Position numbers and translations under genes: made by a program. A model generated the notes under the pieces. The model saw nothing but the letters and a program-made list of their open reading frames with translations, was not told the origin of the DNA and did no database searches. DNA of 64,000 nucleotides from NCBI GenBank assembly GCA_900540275.1, contig UQFO01000001.1:248001-312000 (forward strand). Reading direction: 5' to 3'. Source of the DNA: an uncultured Oscillospiraceae bacterium (lineage in GTDB: Bacteria > Bacillota > Clostridia > Oscillospirales > Acutalibacteraceae). This document shows, in pieces, positions 7,479-16,855 of the stretch (positions are counted from its first letter, which is position 1; the number at the start of each line of letters is the position of its first letter).

Positions 7479-10400
7479 ATGGATAAACGGACCTTCGCTT
7501 CAATAATCGTGAAATATTGGTATCTGTTGGAATTCCTGGGGCAGCCGGATTTTCCAGTGCAAAGCAGGGAAGGGCGGGAGCTCTGTGCGAAAGCAGCGAA
7601 AGGGGAAACCCATGCAAAACAAATCACGGTGTTTCATGCCTTAACCAGACAGGTTGGGGATTCAGCTTCAGGCCAACAAATATCCTCCTCAAATCCAAAT
7701 ACAGCATTGCAAAGAGGTACCCATCTTTATTCTTTTTACGGTGTTCTTTCGGATGAAATCCATATTTGCTTGGGAAAGCTGGAACGGCATCTTTTTGCCG
7801 AACGCTTACAACAGGTCTTTCGCCAGGATTTGGAACTGCCGGAAAAAAATCATAAATCGGTCTGCCTCCTTGGATTGAAGTGTGATGAACGAGGCCGGTA
7901 TATTCCGGGCAGTATCCAGGTTTCTCCTTTAGCTTGGGGAATTCATCGGCTTTTGGATCACGCCGACGAATTGTCAAAAGAGAACATGGCGGATTTTTTA
8001 TCCATCGATGCGTATGAGTCGGATATGCAGCCTTTGGACAATCAGCTGGTGGAGACGGAAGAGAATGCGCGAGTTGGAAAATCACTCACTTCGGCTCTGC
8101 TGGAATCTATGATGGATAAATTGGAAAAGAAATACTTACGGCGTATCGTGGGGCCGGAACAGGAAATAAACTGGGACGGCGTCATGATCTATCGAAGGTA
8201 TCGCACGGAAGAAACAAAGGCGAGGGATACGGAGGTTTTTCACGACAGCGATCTGTCCAACAGCTTTTTTGCGGATGACCTGCATATGATAGAACAAGCA
8301 ATACGTAGCGGAGAATTTGGAAAAAATCCGTTGGAGCAGGCGATACTGGATTACATAACCGGGTTGTATGCGGAAGAAAACCCGGATTTGCATTGGCTGG
8401 ATTTTGGGAAGCGGTTGGATATACGCAGCGCCTGGAAAAACGGAAGGGAAGAAGAGCGCGCTGATTTCTTCCATCGCCATTTGGATATTGCCAAAGCGCC
8501 TCTCGGCAAATGGCCTTCCAAGTTTATGCCGAGCCTGATGCAGCAATTGGCGGTGAATTTGAGTTGGCGTCCCTCTTCGGATAATCTGCCGATATTCTCG
8601 GTCAATGGCCCGCCAGGTACGGGGAAAACCACTTTACTGAAAGAAATCGTAGCCGGCAATGTGGTGGAACGGGCTTGCCTGCTCGCACAATATGAAGATC
8701 CGGACGATGCGTTTATCCGGCGGTGTTATCAAGATGGCGATAAAGCACACAGGGGGTACTCTCAGTACTGCTGGGGCTATTATGATTTTGCCGATGAGCG
8801 GCTGAAGGACTACGGGATGCTGGTGGCTTCCTGCAATAACGCGGCTGTGGAAAACATAACGAAGGAACTGCCGGACGGAACAGCTTTGCTCAAAGGAATG
8901 GAACCCGGCAAGAAGGAAGAGGAGTCGGTACGCCGAGGTCTTTTGGAAGTGCAGGCTTTATTTCGGATGGACGAGGCGGATAGGGAGACCTATACGGCAT
9001 GGAATCAACAGTTAGGAAGGTATGAATCTCAGTCTTACCCGGATATCTATTTTACCAAGCTGGCCAATGACCTAGCGAAAAGGAAAGAAGGCGAGTGGGA
9101 TCGTTGGGGGCTGATTTCCGCACCGTTTGGGAAGATGAGCAATCTGAAAGAGTATATGGCTGCTGTATTAAAGCCCTATATCGGAAGCTTTGGTTCCAAC
9201 GACAGCATAGGACGGCATAAAGCCGGTTATACAGCTGCGGTTGAGCGCTTTCAAAAGCAACTTGAAAAAGTACAACGGTTGGAACAAGAACTCCAGCAGG
9301 TCAGTGGCGCCAGAAAACGCTTTTTAGGGCAGAAAGCATCGCTGCACAACCAAGCCCAAAGAGCCGAGGCGCTGCGGGTCCAACAGGAGCGGACAGCGGC
9401 ACAGATATTAAAAGAACTGCAGAATTTGGCCCAGCAGTCGAGGCTGGCGGAGCAGACGCGAAAGGATTATCAAGCGGAGCTGGCTGGCATACGACATCGT
9501 CAAGTACAGCAGGATAGGAATCAAGCGGCGGTTGTAAATACAATTCAGACTATTCGCCTGCAAATCAGGGAACTGGAGGATAGTCGCCGGGTTCGGGACA
9601 TCGTTTTGGAGATTTTTCGCCGCCCCACCATGCTGTCCCGTACCATACAGGAGCAGTATCGGGCATTGACCGAGGCCGAACAAGCTCTTAAAAGCGAGGC
9701 AGCCAAGACAGAGAAGCTGCAACAGGAGTTAAAGCGGCAAGTCCAAAAATACGATGCGCAATTCGATGTGATTGCGGGTCTGGAAGAGCGGCAAAGCCGG
9801 CTTTCGGAGAAACGGATAGACTGTCTTGAACAGGGCAACCAACTGCGTCTGAAAATTGAGGAGTACTTGGAAAAGGTGGCGGAGGCCCGCATCCTCTATC
9901 AGTCGCTTTTAAAGGAGGCCTCCGAACGACAGTCGGATCAGGCCATGGCGGTTCTGGACGAGGATTTCTTCCGTCTGTATGACAGCGGGGACGACGGACA
10001 ATCCACGGCGGCGCAAGTGGCTAATCCCTGGCAAACGGCGGTTTATAACCGGGAACGGGAAAAACTGTTCTACGAGGCATTAAGGCTTCACAAGGCATTT
10101 TTGTTGGGATCCAAAGCTTGTTTGTGGAATTTCAAAAATCTGCTGCTGCTTTGGAAAGAACCGGGAGATGATGGGAAAACTCCTGCGCCCTTTTCACAGC
10201 GCGACCGGGAGGCCGCGTTCAGTTCTTTACTGAACACGGTGTTTTTACTCACTCCGGTGCTTTCCACCACCTTTGCGTCGGCGGGGAATATGCTGTCCTC
10301 CATCCGGCAGCCGGGAGAAATTGGATGTTTAATCATTGACGAGGCGGGACAAGCCGCTCCGCAAATGGCGTTGGGGTCTCTTTTTCGCTGCCGTCGCGCC

Positions 10401-11909
10401 ATTGTGGTTGGGGATCCCAAGCAGGTGGAACCGGTTGTGACAGACGAGCTGGATTTGATTAAACAGGTGATCCAAAATGACTATACCGGCTTTTATCAAT
10501 CCAAAACCCATTCTGTCCAAGGGTTCGCCGATCGGCTGAATACGGTGGGGACTACGTATATCGATGACGGACAGAAAACCTGGGTGGGGTGCCCGCTAGT
10601 CGTCCATCGGCGCTGTATCAGTCCCATGTTTGAATTATCCAATGCGTTGTCCTATAACCAGATGATGAAGCAGCAGACTGCTTTACCGGGACCAGAAAAA
10701 GAAGCTGGCTTCTGCCGGGAAAGTTCCGGTTGGATCAATGTCAGCGGAAGTGAGAATAACACAGCGGGTAAGGATCATTATGTGAAAACTCAAGGAGAAA
10801 AAGCTTGGGAACTTATCCGCAAAGCCTTTCAGCTAACCGAAGAAATGCCAAGCCTTTTTGTCATCACCCCGTTTACCACCGTGCGGGACGGAATGAAAAA
10901 GCTGATCCGTTCCAAGCCGGAATACAAAGAGGATGAGCGATTTGCTGAGTGGGCAGAAAAAAGCATCGGGACGGTGCATACGTTCCAGGGCAAAGAGGCG
11001 GATCTGGTCATTTTTCTGCTTGGCTGCGATCGGAACGCCTTGCCGGCGGTTCGCTGGGTGAACACCAACATTGTCAATGTGGCGGCTACTCGGGCAAAAT
11101 ATCGTCTGTATGTAATCGGCGACTATACCGTTTGGCAGCATTCCGCTTTATTCCGAAAAGTGAAAGGCATTCTGGATAGCTACGCTCTGCGCGCCTTACA
11201 GAAAGTCTCTGACAATCCGGATGCGCCACGAGACGGAAAACAAATTGAGAGATTGCTTAAAGAAACACCCGACGCCGACTCTCTGACCATGGACGGAGAA
11301 TTGGACGACAGTTTGGTGGCTCCGCTTTTTCAGGAACTGGATACTCTGTGGAAAAACAGTTCCCTCACGTCGGCGCAGTTGGAGACGTTCGGCCTTACCA
11401 TGTCGGACATGAAAAGCCTGCCGCCGGTGATCAGGCAAAGGCTTACCAGCAGCATTCTGCTGCATGAATTGTTTGCTATGATGAGAGAACGGTATCGCTT
11501 GGAGGAGATGGACGCGTCTTGCGCCGGTATCCTGTTCTGCAAGACAATGGAATCCATGCTGAAAGAGTTACTCTTAGGAAAGCTAAAAGCGCTGTTTCCG
11601 GACGAGCAGATATACAAGAACAAACTCCGGGAGATTAAGGAGCAAAAAGTAACGACAGGTACCTTTACGTATCTTCTAAACAAAGAGGATTTGCGATCGC
11701 GTTTGGCTTCCCGCAAGGCCCTCCTGTTTGAGCAGGTTTGTGACGAACAGTGGTGGAAAGCGTATGCCGAGGAGCTGGAGGAATTTCGAAAGCTGCGCAA
11801 CACCTGCTGCCATTCAGAACCACTGAGCTGGTCGCAAGAGAAGGAATTACTACACATACTTTTTGAGCATCAGGAGTTTATGAAAACTCTGGTCGGTGAT
11901 GTTTTGTGA
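7479..11909 (+). CDS. SF1 (UPF1/DNA2-like) helicase with coiled coil and C-terminal HEPN-like domain
   Basis: 1,476 residues from ATG 7479, chosen because GGGGG sits 8 bases upstream; in-frame TTG 7437 and ATG 7464 lack ribosome sites. Order: an N-terminal region of about 370 residues without recognised motifs; Walker A GPPGTGKTT (377-385); a long coiled-coil insertion (about 590-810); Walker B LIIDEAGQAAP (D954/E955) with VVGDPKQ (D979); motif V GTVHTFQGKEADLV; motif VI VAATRAKYRLYVIGD. These are superfamily 1B helicase motifs of the DNA2/NAM7 group. The last 170 residues are all-helical and contain LRNTCCH (R1440, H1445), the R-x4-H signature of HEPN RNases, after an ILFCKTMESMLKELL helix. 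HEPN domains are metal-independent RNases common in abortive infection and toxin systems. An anti-phage role is inferred from this fusion and from the ABC-3C-like genes downstream. Confidence 0.85.
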   Translation: MDKRTFASIIVKYWYLLEFLGQPDFPVQSREGRELCAKAAKGETHAKQITVFHALTRQVGDSASGQQISSSNPNTALQRGTHLYSFYGVLSDEIHICLGKLERHLFAERLQQVFRQDLELPEKNHKSVCLLGLKCDERGRYIPGSIQVSPLAWGIHRLLDHADELSKENMADFLSIDAYESDMQPLDNQLVETEENARVGKSLTSALLESMMDKLEKKYLRRIVGPEQEINWDGVMIYRRYRTEETKARDTEVFHDSDLSNSFFADDLHMIEQAIRSGEFGKNPLEQAILDYITGLYAEENPDLHWLDFGKRLDIRSAWKNGREEERADFFHRHLDIAKAPLGKWPSKFMPSLMQQLAVNLSWRPSSDNLPIFSVNGPPGTGKTTLLKEIVAGNVVERACLLAQYEDPDDAFIRRCYQDGDKAHRGYSQYCWGYYDFADERLKDYGMLVASCNNAAVENITKELPDGTALLKGMEPGKKEEESVRRGLLEVQALFRMDEADRETYTAWNQQLGRYESQSYPDIYFTKLANDLAKRKEGEWDRWGLISAPFGKMSNLKEYMAAVLKPYIGSFGSNDSIGRHKAGYTAAVERFQKQLEKVQRLEQELQQVSGARKRFLGQKASLHNQAQRAEALRVQQERTAAQILKELQNLAQQSRLAEQTRKDYQAELAGIRHRQVQQDRNQAAVVNTIQTIRLQIRELEDSRRVRDIVLEIFRRPTMLSRTIQEQYRALTEAEQALKSEAAKTEKLQQELKRQVQKYDAQFDVIAGLEERQSRLSEKRIDCLEQGNQLRLKIEEYLEKVAEARILYQSLLKEASERQSDQAMAVLDEDFFRLYDSGDDGQSTAAQVANPWQTAVYNREREKLFYEALRLHKAFLLGSKACLWNFKNLLLLWKEPGDDGKTPAPFSQRDREAAFSSLLNTVFLLTPVLSTTFASAGNMLSSIRQPGEIGCLIIDEAGQAAPQMALGSLFRCRRAIVVGDPKQVEPVVTDELDLIKQVIQNDYTGFYQSKTHSVQGFADRLNTVGTTYIDDGQKTWVGCPLVVHRRCISPMFELSNALSYNQMMKQQTALPGPEKEAGFCRESSGWINVSGSENNTAGKDHYVKTQGEKAWELIRKAFQLTEEMPSLFVITPFTTVRDGMKKLIRSKPEYKEDERFAEWAEKSIGTVHTFQGKEADLVIFLLGCDRNALPAVRWVNTNIVNVAATRAKYRLYVIGDYTVWQHSALFRKVKGILDSYALRALQKVSDNPDAPRDGKQIERLLKETPDADSLTMDGELDDSLVAPLFQELDTLWKNSSLTSAQLETFGLTMSDMKSLPPVIRQRLTSSILLHELFAMMRERYRLEEMDASCAGILFCKTMESMLKELLLGKLKALFPDEQIYKNKLREIKEQKVTTGTFTYLLNKEDLRSRLASRKALLFEQVCDEQWWKAYAEELEEFRKLRNTCCHSEPLSWSQEKELLHILFEHQEFMKTLVGDVL

Positions 11910-12109
11910 TCAGTAATTTGCATTAAAGAATGGTTGCGCCCGAAAGTCATGTGAATGATAAGCTAAAATCTTTGGTGGTGTATGATTTTCACATAAAGCA
12001 CAAAATAAGATGTAGATATATTTTTTAACTCAATATTTTGGTATTAAGCGGCCTGAAGATATCAAATTAGCAGATTTAACTTTATATAGTACATTATGGA
12101 GGTACCAAT

Positions 12110-13092
12110 ATGGAACGAGATTTTAGATATTTGAGGGATCAGCATGGGGATGCTGGTGCACGAGAAATATTTGAAAGAATTTGTACAGAATTATTACAAT
12201 CCTGGTTTGGAAATGATGCTCATAATATTCGGGTCAGCCAAGGTGATGGGGTATAGACGTTTTGGTAAGTGATTTTACAAACCCCATAGATAATTATCAA
12301 TGCAAATATTTCATAGATGGTTTGGGAGATTCCCAAAAAGATCAAATAAGAAAATCATTTAAGACTGCAGTTGAATCGCTGGACTATACAATGAAAAGAT
12401 GGATTCTATGTGTTCCTTGCACTCTTAGTGCAAAAGAGTTTAAGTGGTGGAGTGAATGGAGCGCACAAAAACGTAAAATTCATGGAATTGATATAACTTT
12501 ATTCGATGGAGGTTATCTTATATCTCAATTGAAAAAGAATTCCATGTATGACAGCGTATTTGATGATGATGTAAGGCAAAAACTAGACGAAATTCTTTCA
12601 TATTTTGAATCTGAAAAAAGCCGTATTTCCAATGAAATTATTCTACTCTTAAATGATGTAGAAGCTGATGACTATGATAATATGATATTTGTAAAAAAGC
12701 TAGAAAATGCAAATATCAATTTGATTGACGGATGCAAACAAGACTTTTTTAATGCAGAATTTGCTGAGTACATTATAAAGAGTAAAGGCGATCCAGAACG
12801 AATTCGATTGTTGGATAACCTTAAACGTAAAGTACATACTTTCTGGCAAACTCAATATAGAAGGTATCAGGACGAAACCGATGGTAATGATTTGCTCACT
12901 AGGACGTATGAGCGTATTGAAGATGCCGACACAACAACTTTGAGTTGTCCTCCGTTGCCTGAAATAAGTTTGATGGCAAAAAAAGGCATTCTTCATCAAT
13001 GGGCCGAAGAATGCAGTATAGGCTGGCTCAAGGATTATAAAGAAAAATTAGAAGAGTATTTAAGAAATGGAGGTGAAGAACATGGAAGCTAA
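12110..13092 (+). pseudogene. ABC-3C-like effector with REase-like N-terminus, frameshifted
   Basis: GGAGG at 12098-12102 and ATG 12110 open a frame starting MERDFRYLRDQHGDAGAREI that stops at TAG 12254-12256. The frame from 12262 continues it. Adding one G to the four-G run at 12248-12251 joins them as QGDGGIDVLVSDF. The joined protein has a probable PD-(D/E)xK nuclease core: G-G-I-D then Y-Q-C-K-Y, the D...QxK pattern of Mrr/REase-like folds. A helical middle follows, then a C-terminal segment with LPEISLMAKKGILHQWAEEC and IGWLKDY, resembling the CTD of ABC-three-component effectors. The middle-component gene overlaps its 3' end. The lesion removes the catalytic QxK half from the start-linked product, so the nuclease is probably off, unless slippage or a sequencing error explains it. 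Confidence 0.75.
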
Positions 13093-13573
13093 CTTTTCCG
13101 AATATATCAATGATGCAGTTCGAATTTTAATATTATTAGAGACAGTTAAAAACCGCAAATCATTAAAAACAACTGAGAATAAAATCAAACTATATGACTA
13201 TTTTTTAAAATTTCCGTGTACTATGCTTGGAGATGAGGTGCACGAACTAAATATGAAATGGAATTTTGATGAATATTATGCGTTTTTTCATTGGCAACCT
13301 GATTTAATCAGGTATAGACAAAGCTTGAACTTTCTTATTTCAAAAGGATTTATTGAAAAAGTGTTAGACAATCATGCGGTGGTTTTTAGAATTAAAGAAC
13401 TAGGTACAAAGGTGCTTAGTAGTATAGATACACCCTATAAAAACAGACTGATGGGTTTGTCAGATAAACTTATTCCAAAAGTAATTAAACTTTCAGAATC
13501 GGCAATAGAACAACTCATTCGTGAAAAATCTAATTTGTATTTAAGGGCGGGAGGGATTAAATATGAAAATTAG
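13082..13573 (+). CDS. ABC-3C-like middle component
   Basis: 163 residues from ATG 13082, with GGAGG at 13069-13073; an in-frame ATG at 13067 overlaps that ribosome site. It is small and mostly helical, with a winged-helix-like pattern: INDAVRILILLETV, then LNFLISKGFIEKVLDNHAVVFRI. No catalytic motif is visible. Position between an effector with an ABC-3C-like CTD and an ABC ATPase with zinc ribbon matches the middle component (MC) described for ABC-three-component systems, thought to bridge the effector and the ATPase. It overlaps both neighbours by about 11 bases, so the three genes form one transcript. The assignment rests on context more than on sequence. Confidence 0.6.
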   Translation: MEANFSEYINDAVRILILLETVKNRKSLKTTENKIKLYDYFLKFPCTMLGDEVHELNMKWNFDEYYAFFHWQPDLIRYRQSLNFLISKGFIEKVLDNHAVVFRIKELGTKVLSSIDTPYKNRLMGLSDKLIPKVIKLSESAIEQLIREKSNLYLRAGGIKYEN

Positions 13574-15473
13574 AATTAGGTTAGTAACTTTAACCCTTAT
13601 TGGCACGAGAAAAAATTATACAGTTAAATTTCGCAACGGTTTTAATTATATTTCCGGTCATACATCAACTGGCAAGACATCTATATTGGAAATGATTGAT
13701 TATGCATTAGGCTCTAAAGGACACAAATCGTATATTGAGATTGGAAGTACATGTTCACAAGTAGAGTTGGTACTATTTATCGGTAGTGAAAAATATAGAT
13801 TGCGGCGTCAATTATTCGATTTTAAAGCGGCAGTTATTGCTGAAACTTGGAATGAAGAAAAACAAAAGTTTCTTTTCTATAATCGATTGGAAATAGATAC
13901 TCCCAGTAATTCTCAATCATTATCGGCATTTTTGTTAGAGAAAATGGGCTTGGCGAACATGACAATATCTGGACAAGCATTTAGCTTTCGAGACTTATAT
14001 AAATACTGTTATATTAAGCAAACAGAGATTGATAATGAAGACATTTTAGGAGAAAAATCTTGGGAGAAGGATTTTAAAAGAAAAGCTACCTTTGAGATTA
14101 TTTTTAAAATCTATGATAAAACTTTGGAAGAGTTCAAGTCTAACTTGGAGACAAGGCGAGAGGAGTCCAGGGAATTGGCCGTTAAACTCTCTGGAATACA
14201 AGAATTTTTAAAATCTATTGATATCGTTAACTTACAGGAATGTACTCAGAAGAAAGCTGAACAAGAGCAGGAAATAAAATCTTTACAGCAACAATTATCC
14301 ACTATAAAAAAAGACAAAAGTTATGATACTGTTGCATCAACTGCTTTACGAGAAGAGATAGAACAATTAAAAAATGACCTGCAAAAGATTGTCGAGGAAA
14401 AAGTAGATCAAGAACAATATCTTAACAAGCTTCGGCTACTATATAATCAGTACGCTAGTGAGATTGAAAAGAAAGAATTGGCAATCGAAGGTTATATTGC
14501 ATTTAATCAATATGAGTTTCTTTTTTGCCCCAATTGCTTAAAGCCGATTGCTCGTACTAATAGTGTGGAAACGTGTTGTTTATGTGGTAGTGAAAAGAGT
14601 GACGATAAGAGCGAGGTTTTACTAATAAAAAAAGATATATCAATTATTAGAAGAAAATCAAATGAACTATTAAAATTCATTGAGATTGAAGACCGTAAAT
14701 ATGATGCAATTCTTCATAATGAAGCTAATTTTCGAATAAGGCTACATGAAGAGGAAGTAGAATTGCTCCAATTATCAAAAGATTACATAAACCCAAATAT
14801 CGAGCAGATAGAATATTTCAATTATGAAATTGGAAAGAAAAACAGGCTAATACTTGAATTGCAAAAAGATATGAAAATGTTTGAAGAAGTTGAACGCTAT
14901 CAGCAGCTCATCAAGGATAAAGATGCTTCAATTCAAATATTAAAGGCTAATATTAAGGCGTTATCAGAAAACACAGTTGACAAGCAGGAATTATTAAATG
15001 ATCTCTCTCAAGAATTTGAAAGAATACTTAAAGCATTTGAGTATCCAAAGTTAAACACTGCATATATTGACGAAAAAAGATATCTTCCCTATGTACGTGG
15101 ACGTAAATATGATGATATAGGTAGTTTAGCTGGGGTTACACTCATTACAATGGCATACTATTTGACTGTCATGCTAGTAGGTACATCGGCAGAATTTTGT
15201 CACCCTAACTTGCTGATAATTGATTCACCAAGAAAAAATTTAGGCGCCCAGGCAGCTAAGAATGAAGATGAAGAATTTAAGGATGAAAAAATATTTAATG
15301 CTATAATAAAATATTTATATGAAATAGCAGAGGCCAAAAAAGATGATATTCAACTGATTGTCGTGAATAATGGATATCCTGAATTTTTGCCTGCTGAATG
15401 CATCGTAGCAGAATTCGACGCCGATGGAAGAAATGGATTGCCCAGAGGCCTTGTTGATGATGCTGCAAATTAG
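13563..15473 (+). CDS. ABC/SMC-type ATPase of ABC-3C-like system (DUF3732-like)
   Basis: 636 residues. The N-terminal lobe holds Walker A SGHTSTGKTS (G32-S40). Two long coiled-coil arms (about 180-310 and 350-490) flank a zinc ribbon with C322, C325, C338 and C341 (FCPNCLKP...CCLCG), similar in position to a Rad50-type hook. The C-terminal lobe has a degenerate ABC signature, SLAGVTLITMAY, and Walker B LLIIDSPRKNLG (D554). This is the arrangement of RecN/Rad50-like ABC ATPases used in ABC-three-component systems, where the ATPase senses nucleic acid and licenses an effector. The gene is AT-rich like its two upstream partners and unlike the helicase gene, suggesting separate acquisition. A terminator follows at 15522. 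Confidence 0.85.
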   Translation: MKIRIRLVTLTLIGTRKNYTVKFRNGFNYISGHTSTGKTSILEMIDYALGSKGHKSYIEIGSTCSQVELVLFIGSEKYRLRRQLFDFKAAVIAETWNEEKQKFLFYNRLEIDTPSNSQSLSAFLLEKMGLANMTISGQAFSFRDLYKYCYIKQTEIDNEDILGEKSWEKDFKRKATFEIIFKIYDKTLEEFKSNLETRREESRELAVKLSGIQEFLKSIDIVNLQECTQKKAEQEQEIKSLQQQLSTIKKDKSYDTVASTALREEIEQLKNDLQKIVEEKVDQEQYLNKLRLLYNQYASEIEKKELAIEGYIAFNQYEFLFCPNCLKPIARTNSVETCCLCGSEKSDDKSEVLLIKKDISIIRRKSNELLKFIEIEDRKYDAILHNEANFRIRLHEEEVELLQLSKDYINPNIEQIEYFNYEIGKKNRLILELQKDMKMFEEVERYQQLIKDKDASIQILKANIKALSENTVDKQELLNDLSQEFERILKAFEYPKLNTAYIDEKRYLPYVRGRKYDDIGSLAGVTLITMAYYLTVMLVGTSAEFCHPNLLIIDSPRKNLGAQAAKNEDEEFKDEKIFNAIIKYLYEIAEAKKDDIQLIVVNNGYPEFLPAECIVAEFDADGRNGLPRGLVDDAAN

Positions 15474-15521
15474 CAATTTATTAGGTTAACACCCCCCTTT
15501 TTCTTATTTTGCGTATATTAG

Positions 15522-15567
15522 ATCAAAAGGCTTGGAGATTAGGTCATAAATCTCCAAGCCTTTTGAT
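15522..15567 (+). terminator. Terminator closing the ABC-3C-like operon
   Basis: Perfect 19-bp inverted repeat, 15522-15540 with 15549-15567 (core AAAAGGCTTGGAGATT), loop 8 bases. The distal arm contains TTTT; the dyad is symmetrical enough to act on both strands. Confidence 0.7.
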
Positions 15568-15654
15568 TAAACCTATTAAGTCGTATGGATGCTCTAAAGA
15601 TTAGCTATCATAAGACCCGCAGACAAAACGGCAACAATCATCCTGTTTATGACT

Positions 15655-15722
15655 ACGAAAAACTACGGGTATAACCAGTAACATTTGTGGCGTAACACTT
15701 TCCATCGAATCTGTTGTATAAT
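15655..15722 (+). promoter_or_regulatory. Promoter block A, shared with 31.7 kb
   Basis: Contains CTACGGGTAT, then direct repeats GTAACATTT and GTAACACTTT starting 14 bp apart (within 15676-15703), then -10 TATAAT at 15717-15722. No good -35 hexamer lies 17 bp upstream of the -10, suggesting activator dependence. The same block with identical internal spacing is found at 31693-31759, also before a metallophosphoesterase gene. Confidence 0.7.
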
Positions 15723-15847
15723 AAAAGTGACACAAATTGCGATTCGCATACTTAAGTGGTATGTCACCTCCTCTTTGAATGATGATTTATCCGGAATGGG
15801 ACTTGCTGACTGGTAGCAGTAAAGCAAGATTCAGGAAAGGAATGGAA

Positions 15848-16051
15848 ATGATTTATTACACAGGAGATATTCACGGCTTTCCATTTGATGTGGAACGTTT
15901 TTGCAAGCGAGTGCATTTGACTGCAGAAGATATTCTCGTCATTCTCGGTGACGTCGGGGCGAACTACTATGGAGGCAAACGCGACAAGCGATTTAAATCC
16001 GCACTGAATCAGCTCGGGACAACCATAGGATGGCTGCGGGCAAAGAGGTAA
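15848..16051 (+). pseudogene. Truncated metallophosphoesterase
   Basis: The start at ATG 15848 is preceded by GGAAAGGAATGG. The 67 residues MIYYTGDIHGFPFDVERF and ILVILGDVGANYYGG hold the first two metal-binding motifs (G-D-x-H and G-D) of a calcineurin-like phosphoesterase. The sequence then breaks at LNQLGTT, where the family would continue into the G-N-H-E motif; the remaining residues are read out of frame from a ptsI fragment. All later metal ligands are missing, so the product should be inactive. A complete relative lies at 31828. Promoter block A is intact. Confidence 0.8.
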
Positions 16052-16779
16052 TCATCCGCACGCTGGATGTAGGCGGCGACAAGGACATCCCTTATCTGAG
16101 GCTTGAAAATGAAGATAACCCCTTTTTGGGTCTCCGGGCCATTCGATTTTGTTTGGAACGCAGGGATGTGTTTCAAACACAGCTCAGGGCACTCCTTCGT
16201 GCCTCCGCTTTTGGTAAACTGAAGATTATGCTGCCTCTGGTTACGAGCGTCAGTGAGGTTTGGCAGGCCAAGTGCATTGTAGATAAACTGAAAGACGAAT
16301 TGGATAGAGAAAAAATCCGATATGACAAAGACATAGCGGTAGGCATTATGGTTGAAACGCCGGCAGCCTGTTTGATGGCTGATGTACTCGCAAAGGAGTC
16401 CGATTTTTTCTCCATTGGCACCAACGATTTATGTCAATATATCATGGCGGCCGACCGGGGAAATCAGGCGGTATCGTCTATAGGCTCTCCTTTGGATCCG
16501 GCTGTTCTGCGCGGCATCAAACATATCATTTCCTGCGGCAAGGCTGCGGGTATTCCCGTCGGCATGTGCGGAGAGGCTGCGGCCGACCCTCTGATGATCC
16601 CCTTGCTGCTTTCTTTCGGCTTGGACGAGTTTTCCGTGGGCGGCGGCTCTATCCTGACCACTCGCCGCCTTATCGCCCAGTGGAGTAAAGCGGAGGCCGA
16701 TGTCGTGACTGCCGCGGTCATGGAGCTGGACACTGAGCAGGACATACGGGATTTTCTGCAGACAAAAGCCCTACGTTGA
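16030..16779 (+). pseudogene. ptsI: ptsI 3' fragment (PTS enzyme I C-terminal half)
   Basis: About 249 residues of the phosphoenolpyruvate-binding barrel of enzyme I of the sugar phosphotransferase system: VIIRTLDVGGDKDIPYLR, GLRAIRFCL, DFFSIGTNDLCQYIMA, and the catalytic-cysteine loop GMCGEAA. The N-terminal half with the phosphorylated histidine and the HPr-binding domain is absent (full-length enzyme I is about 570 residues). There is no convincing ribosome site, and the fragment begins exactly where the phosphoesterase stops, so this is a rearrangement junction. A strong terminator follows at 16802. The fragment still reads open to its natural end, so the event may be recent. Confidence 0.85.
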
Positions 16780-16801
16780 GCAAGATACAAACGAGTCTGG
16801 C

Positions 16802-16855
16802 AACAAAAACGGGGAAACAGCGAGCCATTTATCTCGCTGTTTCCCCGTTTTTGTT
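16802..16855. terminator. Bidirectional terminator between ptsI fragment and LysR gene
   Basis: 23-bp perfect stem (16802-16824 with 16833-16855, core CGGGGAAACAGCGAG), 8-base loop, with A5 on one side and T5 on the other. It serves converging genes on both strands. Confidence 0.9.

Noticed and set aside
16030..16779. Functional PTS enzyme I
   Set aside because: The N-terminal half with the phospho-histidine is absent and there is no ribosome site.
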